Shown here: positions 1 to 6,796 of the stretch, piece after piece
Numbering within the stretch: the first letter of the stretch is position 1
Layout of the letters: every line of letters starts with the position of its first letter
Assembly (NCBI GenBank): GCA_903873355.1
Contig: CAIQOG010000026.1
Coordinates: 1-8,528, forward strand
Direction of reading: 5' to 3'
DNA length: 8,528 nt
Origin: an uncultured Bacteroidales bacterium
Lineage (GTDB): Bacteria; Bacteroidota; Bacteroidia; Bacteroidales; Paludibacteraceae
Translations under genes and position numbers: made by a program
The notes under the pieces: generated by a model
Database searches by the model: none
What the model was told of the DNA's origin: nothing
What the model saw: only the letters and a program-made list of their open reading frames with translations

Positions 1-1523
1 GCCAGGCTTACTGGCGTGTTCGTGGAATAAAAATTTACAAAGCGGGTTACAATGGAATTATCATTGCCGGAGAAAATATCACTGTCGAAGGTATGACCAT
101 TCAGGAATGCGGTTTTGATGGCATTTCGATGGCTGCCGGCGCTGTAAATGCGAAAATTATTAATTGTGATTCATACAGAAATTGTGACACCTCAGCCAAT
201 GGTGAAAATGGTGATGGATTTGCTGCCAAAGAGGGCACCGGAACTATATTTATTGGATGTAGAGCATGGGAAAATGGTGATGATGGCTGGGATGTGTATG
301 GAGGTAGTCAGCCTATTCTGGTTGACAGCTGCTGGTCGTGGGGAAATGGTGTAAACTACTGGCCTGAATATATTACCAGCTATCAGGGCGATGGAAACGG
401 ATTCAAACTCGGTGGAGGTGGAGGTGTTGATGGGAATGCACCAAATGTGGTATTACACAGTTTTGCTTTCAATAATATTGGTAAAGGATTCGACCAAAAC
501 CATAATGCATGGGGTGTGACTTGTATCAACTGTACAGGCTATAACAACAACGGCATGGGGAATTTTGCATTCCAGGAAGTTCCTTCAATGGGAAAACACG
601 TAATGATAAACAATCTTTCGTTTGCCGGTACTGGACAGAATATAGCTGCCGGAAGTACCGAAACAACCAACAGTTGGAATCTGGGTTTATCGTTCACCAA
701 CGATATGTTTGAAAGCATGATTCTCGCTGATGCTTATCTTGACAGAGATGATGATTACCGACTTACAAATCCGGCTATTCAATCGCTTTTTAAATTAAAA
801 AATACCAATCCGGCTATTGACAAAGGAACGGTTCAAACATATATTCGTCTCAAACCATATTTTGCTATTCCTTACTCGGGTGCAAAACCCGATTTGGGCG
901 CAAAAGAACTTGAAACAGGTGCATGGACCTTCCCAACCCCGGATGAGACACAACCGGTTGACACCACCGGAACTAGTGGAACCGGAACGCGACCAACGGG
1001 TACTAAACAGATTATTGTGAATGTCGCTAGTCAGTTTACTGTGGCAACCGGTGCAAAATCAACTGTTTGGGGTCCATTCTGTTTGGCTTCTGCCGAAAGT
1101 GCTGTTTTTGATTTTCAGGCTGTTGGCTCTTCAAGTGGTGCAGCTATAATAGAATTTTCGAAAGACAATACAACATGGGAACAAGTCGGTGCACAAGCTA
1201 AAAATGGCAGTACCAGTTGGGTTACAGGCAAAGTGATTGACCTGAGTGCAGAAACAGCTCCCTGGGGACCGACTATGTATATCCGTTTTAACAATAACAG
1301 CACCAAAGACGTGAATGTTAAGAATCTGGTTATTACGGGAACGATTTACACACCTAATGCTGTAAATCAAATTAATGAAGATTTCGGAAGAATCGTTTCT
1401 GAAAAGTTTTATAATCTGAACGGACAGGAAGTAACTCCTCTTAATGAAGGATTATTAATTAAGAAAACTGTTTATGAAAATGGCAAAATTAAAATTAACA
1501 AATTATACAACAAAAGTATTTAA
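1..1523 (+). CDS. PL9 pectate lyase with unidentified C-terminal module and putative T9SS sorting region (5' partial)
   Basis: Secreted lyase predicted to cleave polygalacturonate by beta-elimination. The frame is open to the left edge, with its first full codon at base 3, so the ATG at 93 is internal and the signal peptide lies outside. Numbering from base 3 (506 residues), the parallel beta-helix covers about 1-305, with repeated Asn-Cys turns (NCDSY, NCTGY). All residues corresponding to the Dickeya Pel9A active site are present: D71 in GDGF, D93/D94/D97 in GDDGWD (calcium site), and K135 in GNGFK (the catalytic base). FDQN follows at 163-166 and PDLGA ends the fold. A Thr/Gly/Pro linker (about 311-334) leads to a roughly 115-residue beta-rich module I do not recognise (335-449). 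The end (about 464-506, FYNLNGQEV then LLIKK and YENGKI) resembles a Bacteroidota C-terminal sorting domain. It lacks the DGSLPxNGFGRL-type segment found in the other three PL9 proteins, so it is the most divergent. It stops 9 bases before the PL1 gene. Confidence 0.9.
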   Translation, partial: QAYWRVRGIKIYKAGYNGIIIAGENITVEGMTIQECGFDGISMAAGAVNAKIINCDSYRNCDTSANGENGDGFAAKEGTGTIFIGCRAWENGDDGWDVYGGSQPILVDSCWSWGNGVNYWPEYITSYQGDGNGFKLGGGGGVDGNAPNVVLHSFAFNNIGKGFDQNHNAWGVTCINCTGYNNNGMGNFAFQEVPSMGKHVMINNLSFAGTGQNIAAGSTETTNSWNLGLSFTNDMFESMILADAYLDRDDDYRLTNPAIQSLFKLKNTNPAIDKGTVQTYIRLKPYFAIPYSGAKPDLGAKELETGAWTFPTPDETQPVDTTGTSGTGTRPTGTKQIIVNVASQFTVATGAKSTVWGPFCLASAESAVFDFQAVGSSSGAAIIEFSKDNTTWEQVGAQAKNGSTSWVTGKVIDLSAETAPWGPTMYIRFNNNSTKDVNVKNLVITGTIYTPNAVNQINEDFGRIVSEKFYNLNGQEVTPLNEGLLIKKTVYENGKIKINKLYNKSI

Positions 1524-1532
1524 TAGAATATT

Positions 1533-2786
1533 ATGAAAAAATCACTTTTTGTATTATATGTCTTATGTGCAACATTATTGCATGCTCAACCACTCAGCAA
1601 TGTAATCGGACTACCTGAGGGATTTGCTTCAATGAATGGTGGAGTAACAGGAGGAGAAGGTGGACCGGTTGTTACAGTAACTACTGAAGATGAATTAAAA
1701 GCAGCAGTTGATGGAGTAAATACAGCCACTATTATTTTGGTGAAAGGAACCATCAATGTATCGGGCGAATTGTCTGCTCGGGGTAACAAAACTATTGTTG
1801 GACTTGGAACCGATGCACGCATTGAAGGCGGTGGCTTTGGTTGGAATACAAAAACAAATGTTATAGTTCAGAATATTACTTTCGAAGATGCATCTGATGA
1901 TTTATTGAAAATCAACAATAAATGTATGAACTTCTGGATTGACCATTGTACTTTCAGCGATGGTGATGGTACTTATGCCGGATCGCACGATGGTATGCTC
2001 GATGTTACCCGTGGAAGCCAGTATGTTACTATTTCGTACAATAAGTTTTTTAATCACGACAAAAATATTCTGATTGGTCATAGTGACAGTGAGTCGGGCG
2101 ATGTAATTATGAAAGTGACTTTGCATCACAACTGGTTCGATAAAACAATACAACGTAATCCGCGCGTACGGTATGCTACAGTTCATTGTTACAATAATTA
2201 TTATGTTGCAAATTCAATATATAGTGTAGCTTCTGCTTGCGATGCTAATGTATTGGTAGAAAATTGTTATTTTAAAGATGCTCCAATTCCTTTACAGGTT
2301 GGCGTTCCTGAATTTTCTCCTGCCGGTTTTTTAGTACAAAAAGGTTGTTATTTTGAAAATTGCGGCATTCCTCAGTTAAATCCGAAGGATTTGACCGGAC
2401 TGTTTCCCTATTCGTATAAGTTGGACAGTGTAAAGTATGTTCCATGTATCGCCGAAACTTACATCGGTGTAGCAAAACCATACCGAACAGTTGAGAATTT
2501 TACCTGCGACGATAGCGATCTGAATGCAATTCAACAGATAACCGGAAGTTCAACTCAACTTTCGCTTAACAACAAAACCTTATCATTTAGCAGTAAAAAT
2601 CTGTCACCGGCTGAAATTAGTATTGTAACTGCTGACGGTCGGTTGATTGATATACCTTTCAGAGGTTGGGTAGATGCAGGAGTAGAAAATAAAATTGACC
2701 TTAATACAGGAAACCTGACAAAAGGATTGTATTTAATCGTATTCAAAACCAACAATGATAAAACAGTTTTGAAAATTCAGAATTAA
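1533..2786 (+). CDS. Secreted PL1 pectate lyase with putative T9SS C-terminal domain
   Basis: Pectate lyase of family PL1, a right-handed parallel beta-helix enzyme that cleaves polygalacturonate endolytically using calcium; 417 residues. Residues 1-19 form a Sec signal peptide (KK, hydrophobic core, cleavage likely after HA or HAQ), which supports the ATG at 1533. The N-terminal GFASMNGGVTGG followed by VVTVTTEDEL is the usual PL1 entry. Hallmarks follow in order: D123 in DDLLKI, WIDHC (135-139), D153 and D157 in HDGMLD, HDK with K177, and HHNWFDK then QRNPRVR with R208 and R213. These match D184, D223, D227, K247, R279 and R284 of Bacillus subtilis Pel, so the calcium sites and catalytic arginine look intact. 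Residues about 340-417 form a beta-rich tail (LTKGLYLIVFKTNN) typical of T9SS type A sorting domains, though without a YPNP motif. No clear ribosome-binding site is visible; the leader is AT-rich. The gene begins 9 bases after the first PL9 gene and is the only PL1 gene in the array. Confidence 0.94.
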   Translation: MKKSLFVLYVLCATLLHAQPLSNVIGLPEGFASMNGGVTGGEGGPVVTVTTEDELKAAVDGVNTATIILVKGTINVSGELSARGNKTIVGLGTDARIEGGGFGWNTKTNVIVQNITFEDASDDLLKINNKCMNFWIDHCTFSDGDGTYAGSHDGMLDVTRGSQYVTISYNKFFNHDKNILIGHSDSESGDVIMKVTLHHNWFDKTIQRNPRVRYATVHCYNNYYVANSIYSVASACDANVLVENCYFKDAPIPLQVGVPEFSPAGFLVQKGCYFENCGIPQLNPKDLTGLFPYSYKLDSVKYVPCIAETYIGVAKPYRTVENFTCDDSDLNAIQQITGSSTQLSLNNKTLSFSSKNLSPAEISIVTADGRLIDIPFRGWVDAGVENKIDLNTGNLTKGLYLIVFKTNNDKTVLKIQN

Positions 2787-2835
2787 AATCAGTTCCCACT
2801 TTTTCATTGACCATTTACTATTTATTTGATTAAAA

Positions 2836-4452
2836 ATGAAAATGAGATTTAGTATACTATTAATCGCTTCTGTTTTAATTGTTTCGAAATTAAGTGCAAT
2901 TAACTACTATGTTTCCCCTACCGGAAATGATGCAAATATTGGGACATTAAGTTCTCCAAAGTTTAATATTTCCGCATTGGTAAGTACCGTAAATGCAGGT
3001 GATACGATTTTTGTTTTACCCGGAACATATACTTACAATACCACTATTCACCTGACCAAAGCGGGTACTGCCGACAAGCGGATTTGCATTTTCGGAACCG
3101 GATATACCAGCTCAGCTGAACGTCCATTACTTAACTTCACAACTCAGGGTCCGGGTGATGCCAATCGTGCATTCGTTATTGAAGCCGGAGCGAATTACTG
3201 GCACTTGAAAGGTTTTACCATCAAAGAAGCAGGTGATAACGGAATAAAAATTGAAAGTAACTGGAACATTATTGAATTTCTCGATTTTGATGCCTGTTAC
3301 GATAGCGGTATTCAAATCGGACTGGCTAAAGACTCCGGAGCAAACGATGGAAGCTGTGCGTATAATTACATTCTCAACTGTGATTCGTACAACAATTGCG
3401 ATTCTCATAAAAGCGGTGGAAATGCCGATGGTTTTGCCTGTAAATTATTTTGCGGTCCCGGGAATATCTTTGAAAACTGCCGTTCCTGGAATAATTCCGA
3501 CGATGGTTGGGATTTCTATTCAAATACCTGTGGGGTTTTACTACTCAATTGCCGAACCTGGCACAATGGTGATGCTGCGACGCTTCGCGGAAATCAATCG
3601 GGTAACGGAAACGGGTTCAAGATGGGCGGCAACAGTACCTATTCCCGCGGTACAAACATTGCCGTTGGCTGCATTGCTTTCGATATGAAATACGTGGGCG
3701 GTGGTGGAAAATGCTTCGACCAGAACGATAACCAGGATCCGCAGGTCATGCTCAACTGCACAACCTGGGATAATGTGAAAGGATTCTCAATGGCCAGCGG
3801 AAGCACCGGACATACCATTAAAAACTGTCTTGCTTTTAAGTCGACCGACAAAATGATCAGCGACCAGAGTCAGAATATCACCCAGAACAACAGCTGGCAA
3901 TTTGGTACTACCACCAGCGACAAGCAAAACGGTGGAATTGGCGGTTATGCCGATTTTGCAGTGGATTTAACTGATAATACTGTTGCCGGTCAATTGGCAG
4001 GAAATGCCCGAAACGTGGATGGAAGCATTCCTGATAATGGTTTTTGCCGCCTGTTGCCAACTTCCGACTGTATCGATAAAGGTCAGGTGGTAAGCTATAC
4101 TTTTCTGGACAAGCCTTACCCGATAGCCTATAATGGAGCAGCCCCCGATTTGGGAGCGTTCGAATACAAAGCACCGACAGGCATTTTCAACCCAATTTAC
4201 AATAGTTCAAATGAGTTGAAAATCAGCGGATCTGCTCTTTCAACGATTTCTTTTAAACTTGAAAAAACAGAGAAAATATCGTTAAACATTTATGATGTTA
4301 GCGGAAAATGTGTAATGCAATGTGTCGACAATCAGATTTTCCCTTCCGGTAATAATTACCACCTTGCTTATCTTGGTAACCTGGCTAAAGGAAATTACAT
4401 TGTAAAACTAAGTTATAACAATCAGAATCAATCAATTAAATTTTGCAGATAA
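2836..4452 (+). CDS. Secreted PL9 pectate lyase with putative T9SS C-terminal domain
   Basis: Compact single-domain PL9 pectate lyase of 538 residues, acting on de-esterified homogalacturonan outside the cell. Signal peptide 1-21 (cleavage near LSA|IN); a second in-frame ATG at 2842 is an equally possible start and would not change the mature protein. The PL9 fold begins at NYYVSPTGNDAN (23-34) with AGDTIFVLPGTY (54-65) and ends at APDLGAFEY (436-444). Active-site residues are D198 in NADGFACK, D222/D223/D226 in SDDGWDFY, and K262 in GNGFKMGG. All five sit at the same constant offset (11 residues) from Dickeya Pel9A D209, D233, D234, D237 and K273, so the core spacing matches the characterised enzyme. 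FDQN is at 294-297. The tail (about 455-538) has the strand pattern of a sorting domain (LNIYDVSGK, LAKGNYIVKL) but no YPNP motif, and ends unusually in KFCR. A 49-base gap precedes it, the longest in the array. Confidence 0.93.
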   Translation: MKMRFSILLIASVLIVSKLSAINYYVSPTGNDANIGTLSSPKFNISALVSTVNAGDTIFVLPGTYTYNTTIHLTKAGTADKRICIFGTGYTSSAERPLLNFTTQGPGDANRAFVIEAGANYWHLKGFTIKEAGDNGIKIESNWNIIEFLDFDACYDSGIQIGLAKDSGANDGSCAYNYILNCDSYNNCDSHKSGGNADGFACKLFCGPGNIFENCRSWNNSDDGWDFYSNTCGVLLLNCRTWHNGDAATLRGNQSGNGNGFKMGGNSTYSRGTNIAVGCIAFDMKYVGGGGKCFDQNDNQDPQVMLNCTTWDNVKGFSMASGSTGHTIKNCLAFKSTDKMISDQSQNITQNNSWQFGTTTSDKQNGGIGGYADFAVDLTDNTVAGQLAGNARNVDGSIPDNGFCRLLPTSDCIDKGQVVSYTFLDKPYPIAYNGAAPDLGAFEYKAPTGIFNPIYNSSNELKISGSALSTISFKLEKTEKISLNIYDVSGKCVMQCVDNQIFPSGNNYHLAYLGNLAKGNYIVKLSYNNQNQSIKFCR

Positions 4453-4463
4453 CTCACACTTCC

Positions 4464-6794
4464 ATGAAAACACGTTCAATTATCCTGATTTCATTTATTT
4501 TATTCTCACTAAGTTCATTCGCCGATGTAGTTGTTCAGGCCGAAAGCGGCATCTTTGATGGTAAAACCGACACTCAACATGCAGGTTATACCGGTTCGAG
4601 TTTTGTTGACTTTACGAATGCTGTTGGAAGTAAGCTGACCCTTGAATTTTCCATTGCAGCTGATATGCCTGCTGCCACTGTTTCGGTTCGTTGGGCAAAC
4701 GGAAAATCAGATGTTCGCGACATGAGTGTAACTGTGAACGATATACTTCAGGTTGCCAATATGCCTTTCGGGTATTCCGGCGCGTATACCACCTGGCTCG
4801 AAACAACAACAGTTCTGAATTTGAGAAAGGGAACAAACAAAATCGTTTTTAGCTCGTTGACCGTAAATGGTGGTCCGAATTTCGATAAAATTACCATAAT
4901 CGGAGCTTCAGAAGGCACCAAAGAATTTGCTCTAAATATAAATGTAGTGGGCAAAGGTAGCGTGATAAAAACTCCGGACGCACCATTTTACACAAAAGGA
5001 ACTACCGTTCAGTTGGAAGCTGTACCCGATGCAAGCAAACAGGCTACTTTCGTTGGATGGTCAGGTGCAGTCAATTCAACGAGTCTTAAAACAAGCATTT
5101 TAGTTGATACCATTAAAACAGTTACAGCGACTTTTAAATCGACGGTTCACACAGCCTATTACTGCGCTCCCATCGAAAAAGGAGGAAACGATACCAATGC
5201 CGGAACTAAAGACGCTCCATTTTTTAACCTTACCAAAGCATTGAGTGCTATGGAAGCCGGTGACACCGTCTATTTACGTGGTGGAACGTATCGATATACA
5301 AGTACCATATTTCTCACCGGAATTGGGAATGAGTTTGCACGCTATTGCATTTTTAATTATCCCGGCGAAAAACCCGTACTGAATTTTTACGATATTTTCT
5401 CTTCTTATACAACAGTCGATGCAACGGCACGTGGTGAAGCACGCGGCTTTAAAATACTGGGGAATTATTACTATCTGAAAGGTCTCGAAATTTGTCAGGC
5501 ACCCGATAACGGAATTAAGATAGAAGGTAGTTATAATATCTGTGAACTACTTATTTTGCATCACAACGGCGATGGCGGTATTCAGATTGGACTGGCCAAA
5601 GATGCGGCAGATGCTGCCGATAAAGTTTGCTGCAATGTGGTAAAAAATTGCGATGCATACCGAAACCTCGATTGGGGAACAACCTACGAAAACGCGGATG
5701 GTTTTTCCTGCAAGCTTTCGCCCGGAGCTAATAACCGCTTTGTGGGTTGCCGTGCATGGGAAAATGCTGACGATGGTTGGGATTTTTACATGACACATTA
5801 CACCATTTATGTGGATTCATGCTGGACTATGGGCAACGGTAACCCCGACCTGATTGTAACTCCTGATCCTAACTGGGAATATGGTCAGAAAAATACGCCT
5901 CCTTCTAGCTGGAACGGCGACGGGAACGGCTTCAAACTTGGTGGAGATGGTTGGGCTGCGAAACATCAGGTTCGGAATTGTATTGCTTTCGATGGTTATT
6001 CCACCGGTGCCGGTTACAGCGAAAACAACAATGCCGACAGTTTGTTTATTTTCAATTGTGTTTCATGGCAAGGATTGAAAAATTTCCGTGTTCGTGCATT
6101 TCCAAGCGATTTGAGAAACAATATCAGTTTCGATGCTAAAGTGGGTGGTGAAGCACAAATGTTCGATCTGGCAGCAGGAACAACGGAAATGAATAATAGT
6201 TGGAACAGCATTAACGGTGCAACTGCATTGGTGCCATACAAAACCGCAACCGGTGGTTCATTCGACCAAAAGACGATTTACAACCAGTTTGTGAGCACTT
6301 CGAAAGAAGATTTTCTCGCTCCACGTGAAGTCGATGGAAGTTTACCTAAAAATGGATTTGGCCGCCTGAAACCAAATTCCATTTTCATTGATAAGGGAAG
6401 CAATGTGGTTCGTGGAATGAATCCCGCAACATTGAAAAGTTTTGACATCAATCTCAGTGGTTTTTATGGAACTGCTGTTGATTTGGGAGCTTACGAATAT
6501 GTTCCATCAACCGGACTTCCAACCATTCAATCAAGCTCTAAAAATTTGAAAGCCTATCCTAATCCATTCCTTTCTGCTACTACTTTTGATATTGAAGCAT
6601 TTGAAAGTGGTTCTGCGCAGTTGGTAATCAGCGATTTGTCGGGCAAGATAATTTCTGTTATGAATATTTCCAATCTGATGAAAGGAGAAAAACGCAGTTT
6701 CCGTTTCGACCGGCAGTTGAAAGCCGGAGTTTATACCGTTGAATTAATCAATGGGAATTATCGTCAGGCATTGAAACTCATTAAATTTAATTGA
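4464..6794 (+). CDS. Multidomain PL9 lyase: CBM35/CBM6-like module, InlB-like repeat, PL9, T9SS sorting domain
   Basis: Large secreted pectate lyase of 776 residues. I chose the ATG at 4464 over an in-frame TTG at 4443, because 4464 puts the signal peptide (MKTRSIILIS..., cleavage after SSFA at 20) at the very N-terminus and avoids overlap with the preceding gene. Domains: 21-147, a beta-sandwich carbohydrate-binding module of CBM35/CBM6 type (QAESG, GYTGSSFVDF, RWANGK, GGPNFDKITI); 155-226, a divergent InlB B-repeat-like domain (GKGSVIKTPDAPFYTKGTTV, FVGWSG, VTATF); 229-680, PL9; 694-776, a T9SS type A sorting domain with the classical LKAYPNPF opening and LKAGVYTVEL. PL9 residues are D412 in NADGF, D436/D437/D440 in ADDGWDFY, and K491 in GNGFKLGG. 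It differs from its neighbours in a Pro/Trp-rich insertion at 461-484 and in having YSENNN (518-523) where the others have FDQNxN. It starts 11 bases after the preceding stop. Activity is likely but its cleft may be altered. Confidence 0.92.
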   Translation: MKTRSIILISFILFSLSSFADVVVQAESGIFDGKTDTQHAGYTGSSFVDFTNAVGSKLTLEFSIAADMPAATVSVRWANGKSDVRDMSVTVNDILQVANMPFGYSGAYTTWLETTTVLNLRKGTNKIVFSSLTVNGGPNFDKITIIGASEGTKEFALNINVVGKGSVIKTPDAPFYTKGTTVQLEAVPDASKQATFVGWSGAVNSTSLKTSILVDTIKTVTATFKSTVHTAYYCAPIEKGGNDTNAGTKDAPFFNLTKALSAMEAGDTVYLRGGTYRYTSTIFLTGIGNEFARYCIFNYPGEKPVLNFYDIFSSYTTVDATARGEARGFKILGNYYYLKGLEICQAPDNGIKIEGSYNICELLILHHNGDGGIQIGLAKDAADAADKVCCNVVKNCDAYRNLDWGTTYENADGFSCKLSPGANNRFVGCRAWENADDGWDFYMTHYTIYVDSCWTMGNGNPDLIVTPDPNWEYGQKNTPPSSWNGDGNGFKLGGDGWAAKHQVRNCIAFDGYSTGAGYSENNNADSLFIFNCVSWQGLKNFRVRAFPSDLRNNISFDAKVGGEAQMFDLAAGTTEMNNSWNSINGATALVPYKTATGGSFDQKTIYNQFVSTSKEDFLAPREVDGSLPKNGFGRLKPNSIFIDKGSNVVRGMNPATLKSFDINLSGFYGTAVDLGAYEYVPSTGLPTIQSSSKNLKAYPNPFLSATTFDIEAFESGSAQLVISDLSGKIISVMNISNLMKGEKRSFRFDRQLKAGVYTVELINGNYRQALKLIKFN
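4524..4904 (+). other. Encoded CBM35/CBM6-like carbohydrate-binding module
   Basis: Residues 21-147 of the multidomain PL9 protein, directly after the signal peptide. The opening VVVQAESG, the GYTGSSFVDF strand, RWANGK, W111, and the closing NFDKITIIG give the conserved pattern of CBM6/CBM35 beta-sandwiches. Some CBM35 members bind uronic acids, including the 4,5-unsaturated galacturonic acid ends that pectate lyases create. That would suit this enzyme, but CBM35 and CBM6 cannot be separated by eye here, so the ligand is inference. Confidence 0.72.
4926..5141 (+). other. Encoded InlB B-repeat-like domain
   Basis: Residues 155-226 of the multidomain PL9 protein. The pattern of a GKGSV strand, Pro-Asp turn, YTKGTTVQLEAVPD, FVGWSGAV and final KTVTATF matches the divergent InlB B-repeat or bacterial repeat domain common as a spacer or adhesion module in secreted Bacteroidota proteins. 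It sits between the binding module and the catalytic helix and probably acts as a spacer. No catalytic residues are expected. Confidence 0.75.
6543..6791 (+). other. Encoded T9SS type A C-terminal sorting domain
   Basis: Residues 694-776 of the multidomain PL9 protein. LKAYPNPF, then an alternating strand pattern (AQLVISDLSGKII), LKAGVYTVEL and a basic-hydrophobic end (LKLIKFN) are the standard features of type IX secretion cargo. This is the clearest of the C-terminal sorting regions here and the main basis for placing the array in a T9SS-bearing member of the Bacteroidota. The signal is expected to be removed during outer-membrane export. Confidence 0.88.
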
Positions 6795-6796
6795 GA

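Noticed and set aside
93..95. ATG at 93 as the start of the first gene
   Set aside because: The frame is open to the window edge and the upstream codons encode normal PL9 helix sequence (YWRVRGIKIYKAGYNG), so this Met is internal and the gene is 5' partial.
2787..2835. Possible internal promoter in the 49-base gap, with TTTATTTG at 2821-2828 near the Bacteroidota -7 consensus TAnnTTTG
   Set aside because: It misses the conserved A of the consensus, and the only TTG upstream (2807-2809) is too close to serve as the -33 element. No hairpin or repeat was seen in the gap.
3251..3688. 145-codon plus-strand open frame inside the compact PL9 gene
   Set aside because: It is out of frame with conserved catalytic motifs (NADGF, SDDGWD, GNGFK) and its own translation has no recognisable features.
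4443..4463. TTG at 4443 as the start of the multidomain PL9 gene, overlapping the previous stop
   Set aside because: The ATG at 4464 gives a proper signal peptide beginning MKTRS; the seven extra residues have no signal-peptide character.
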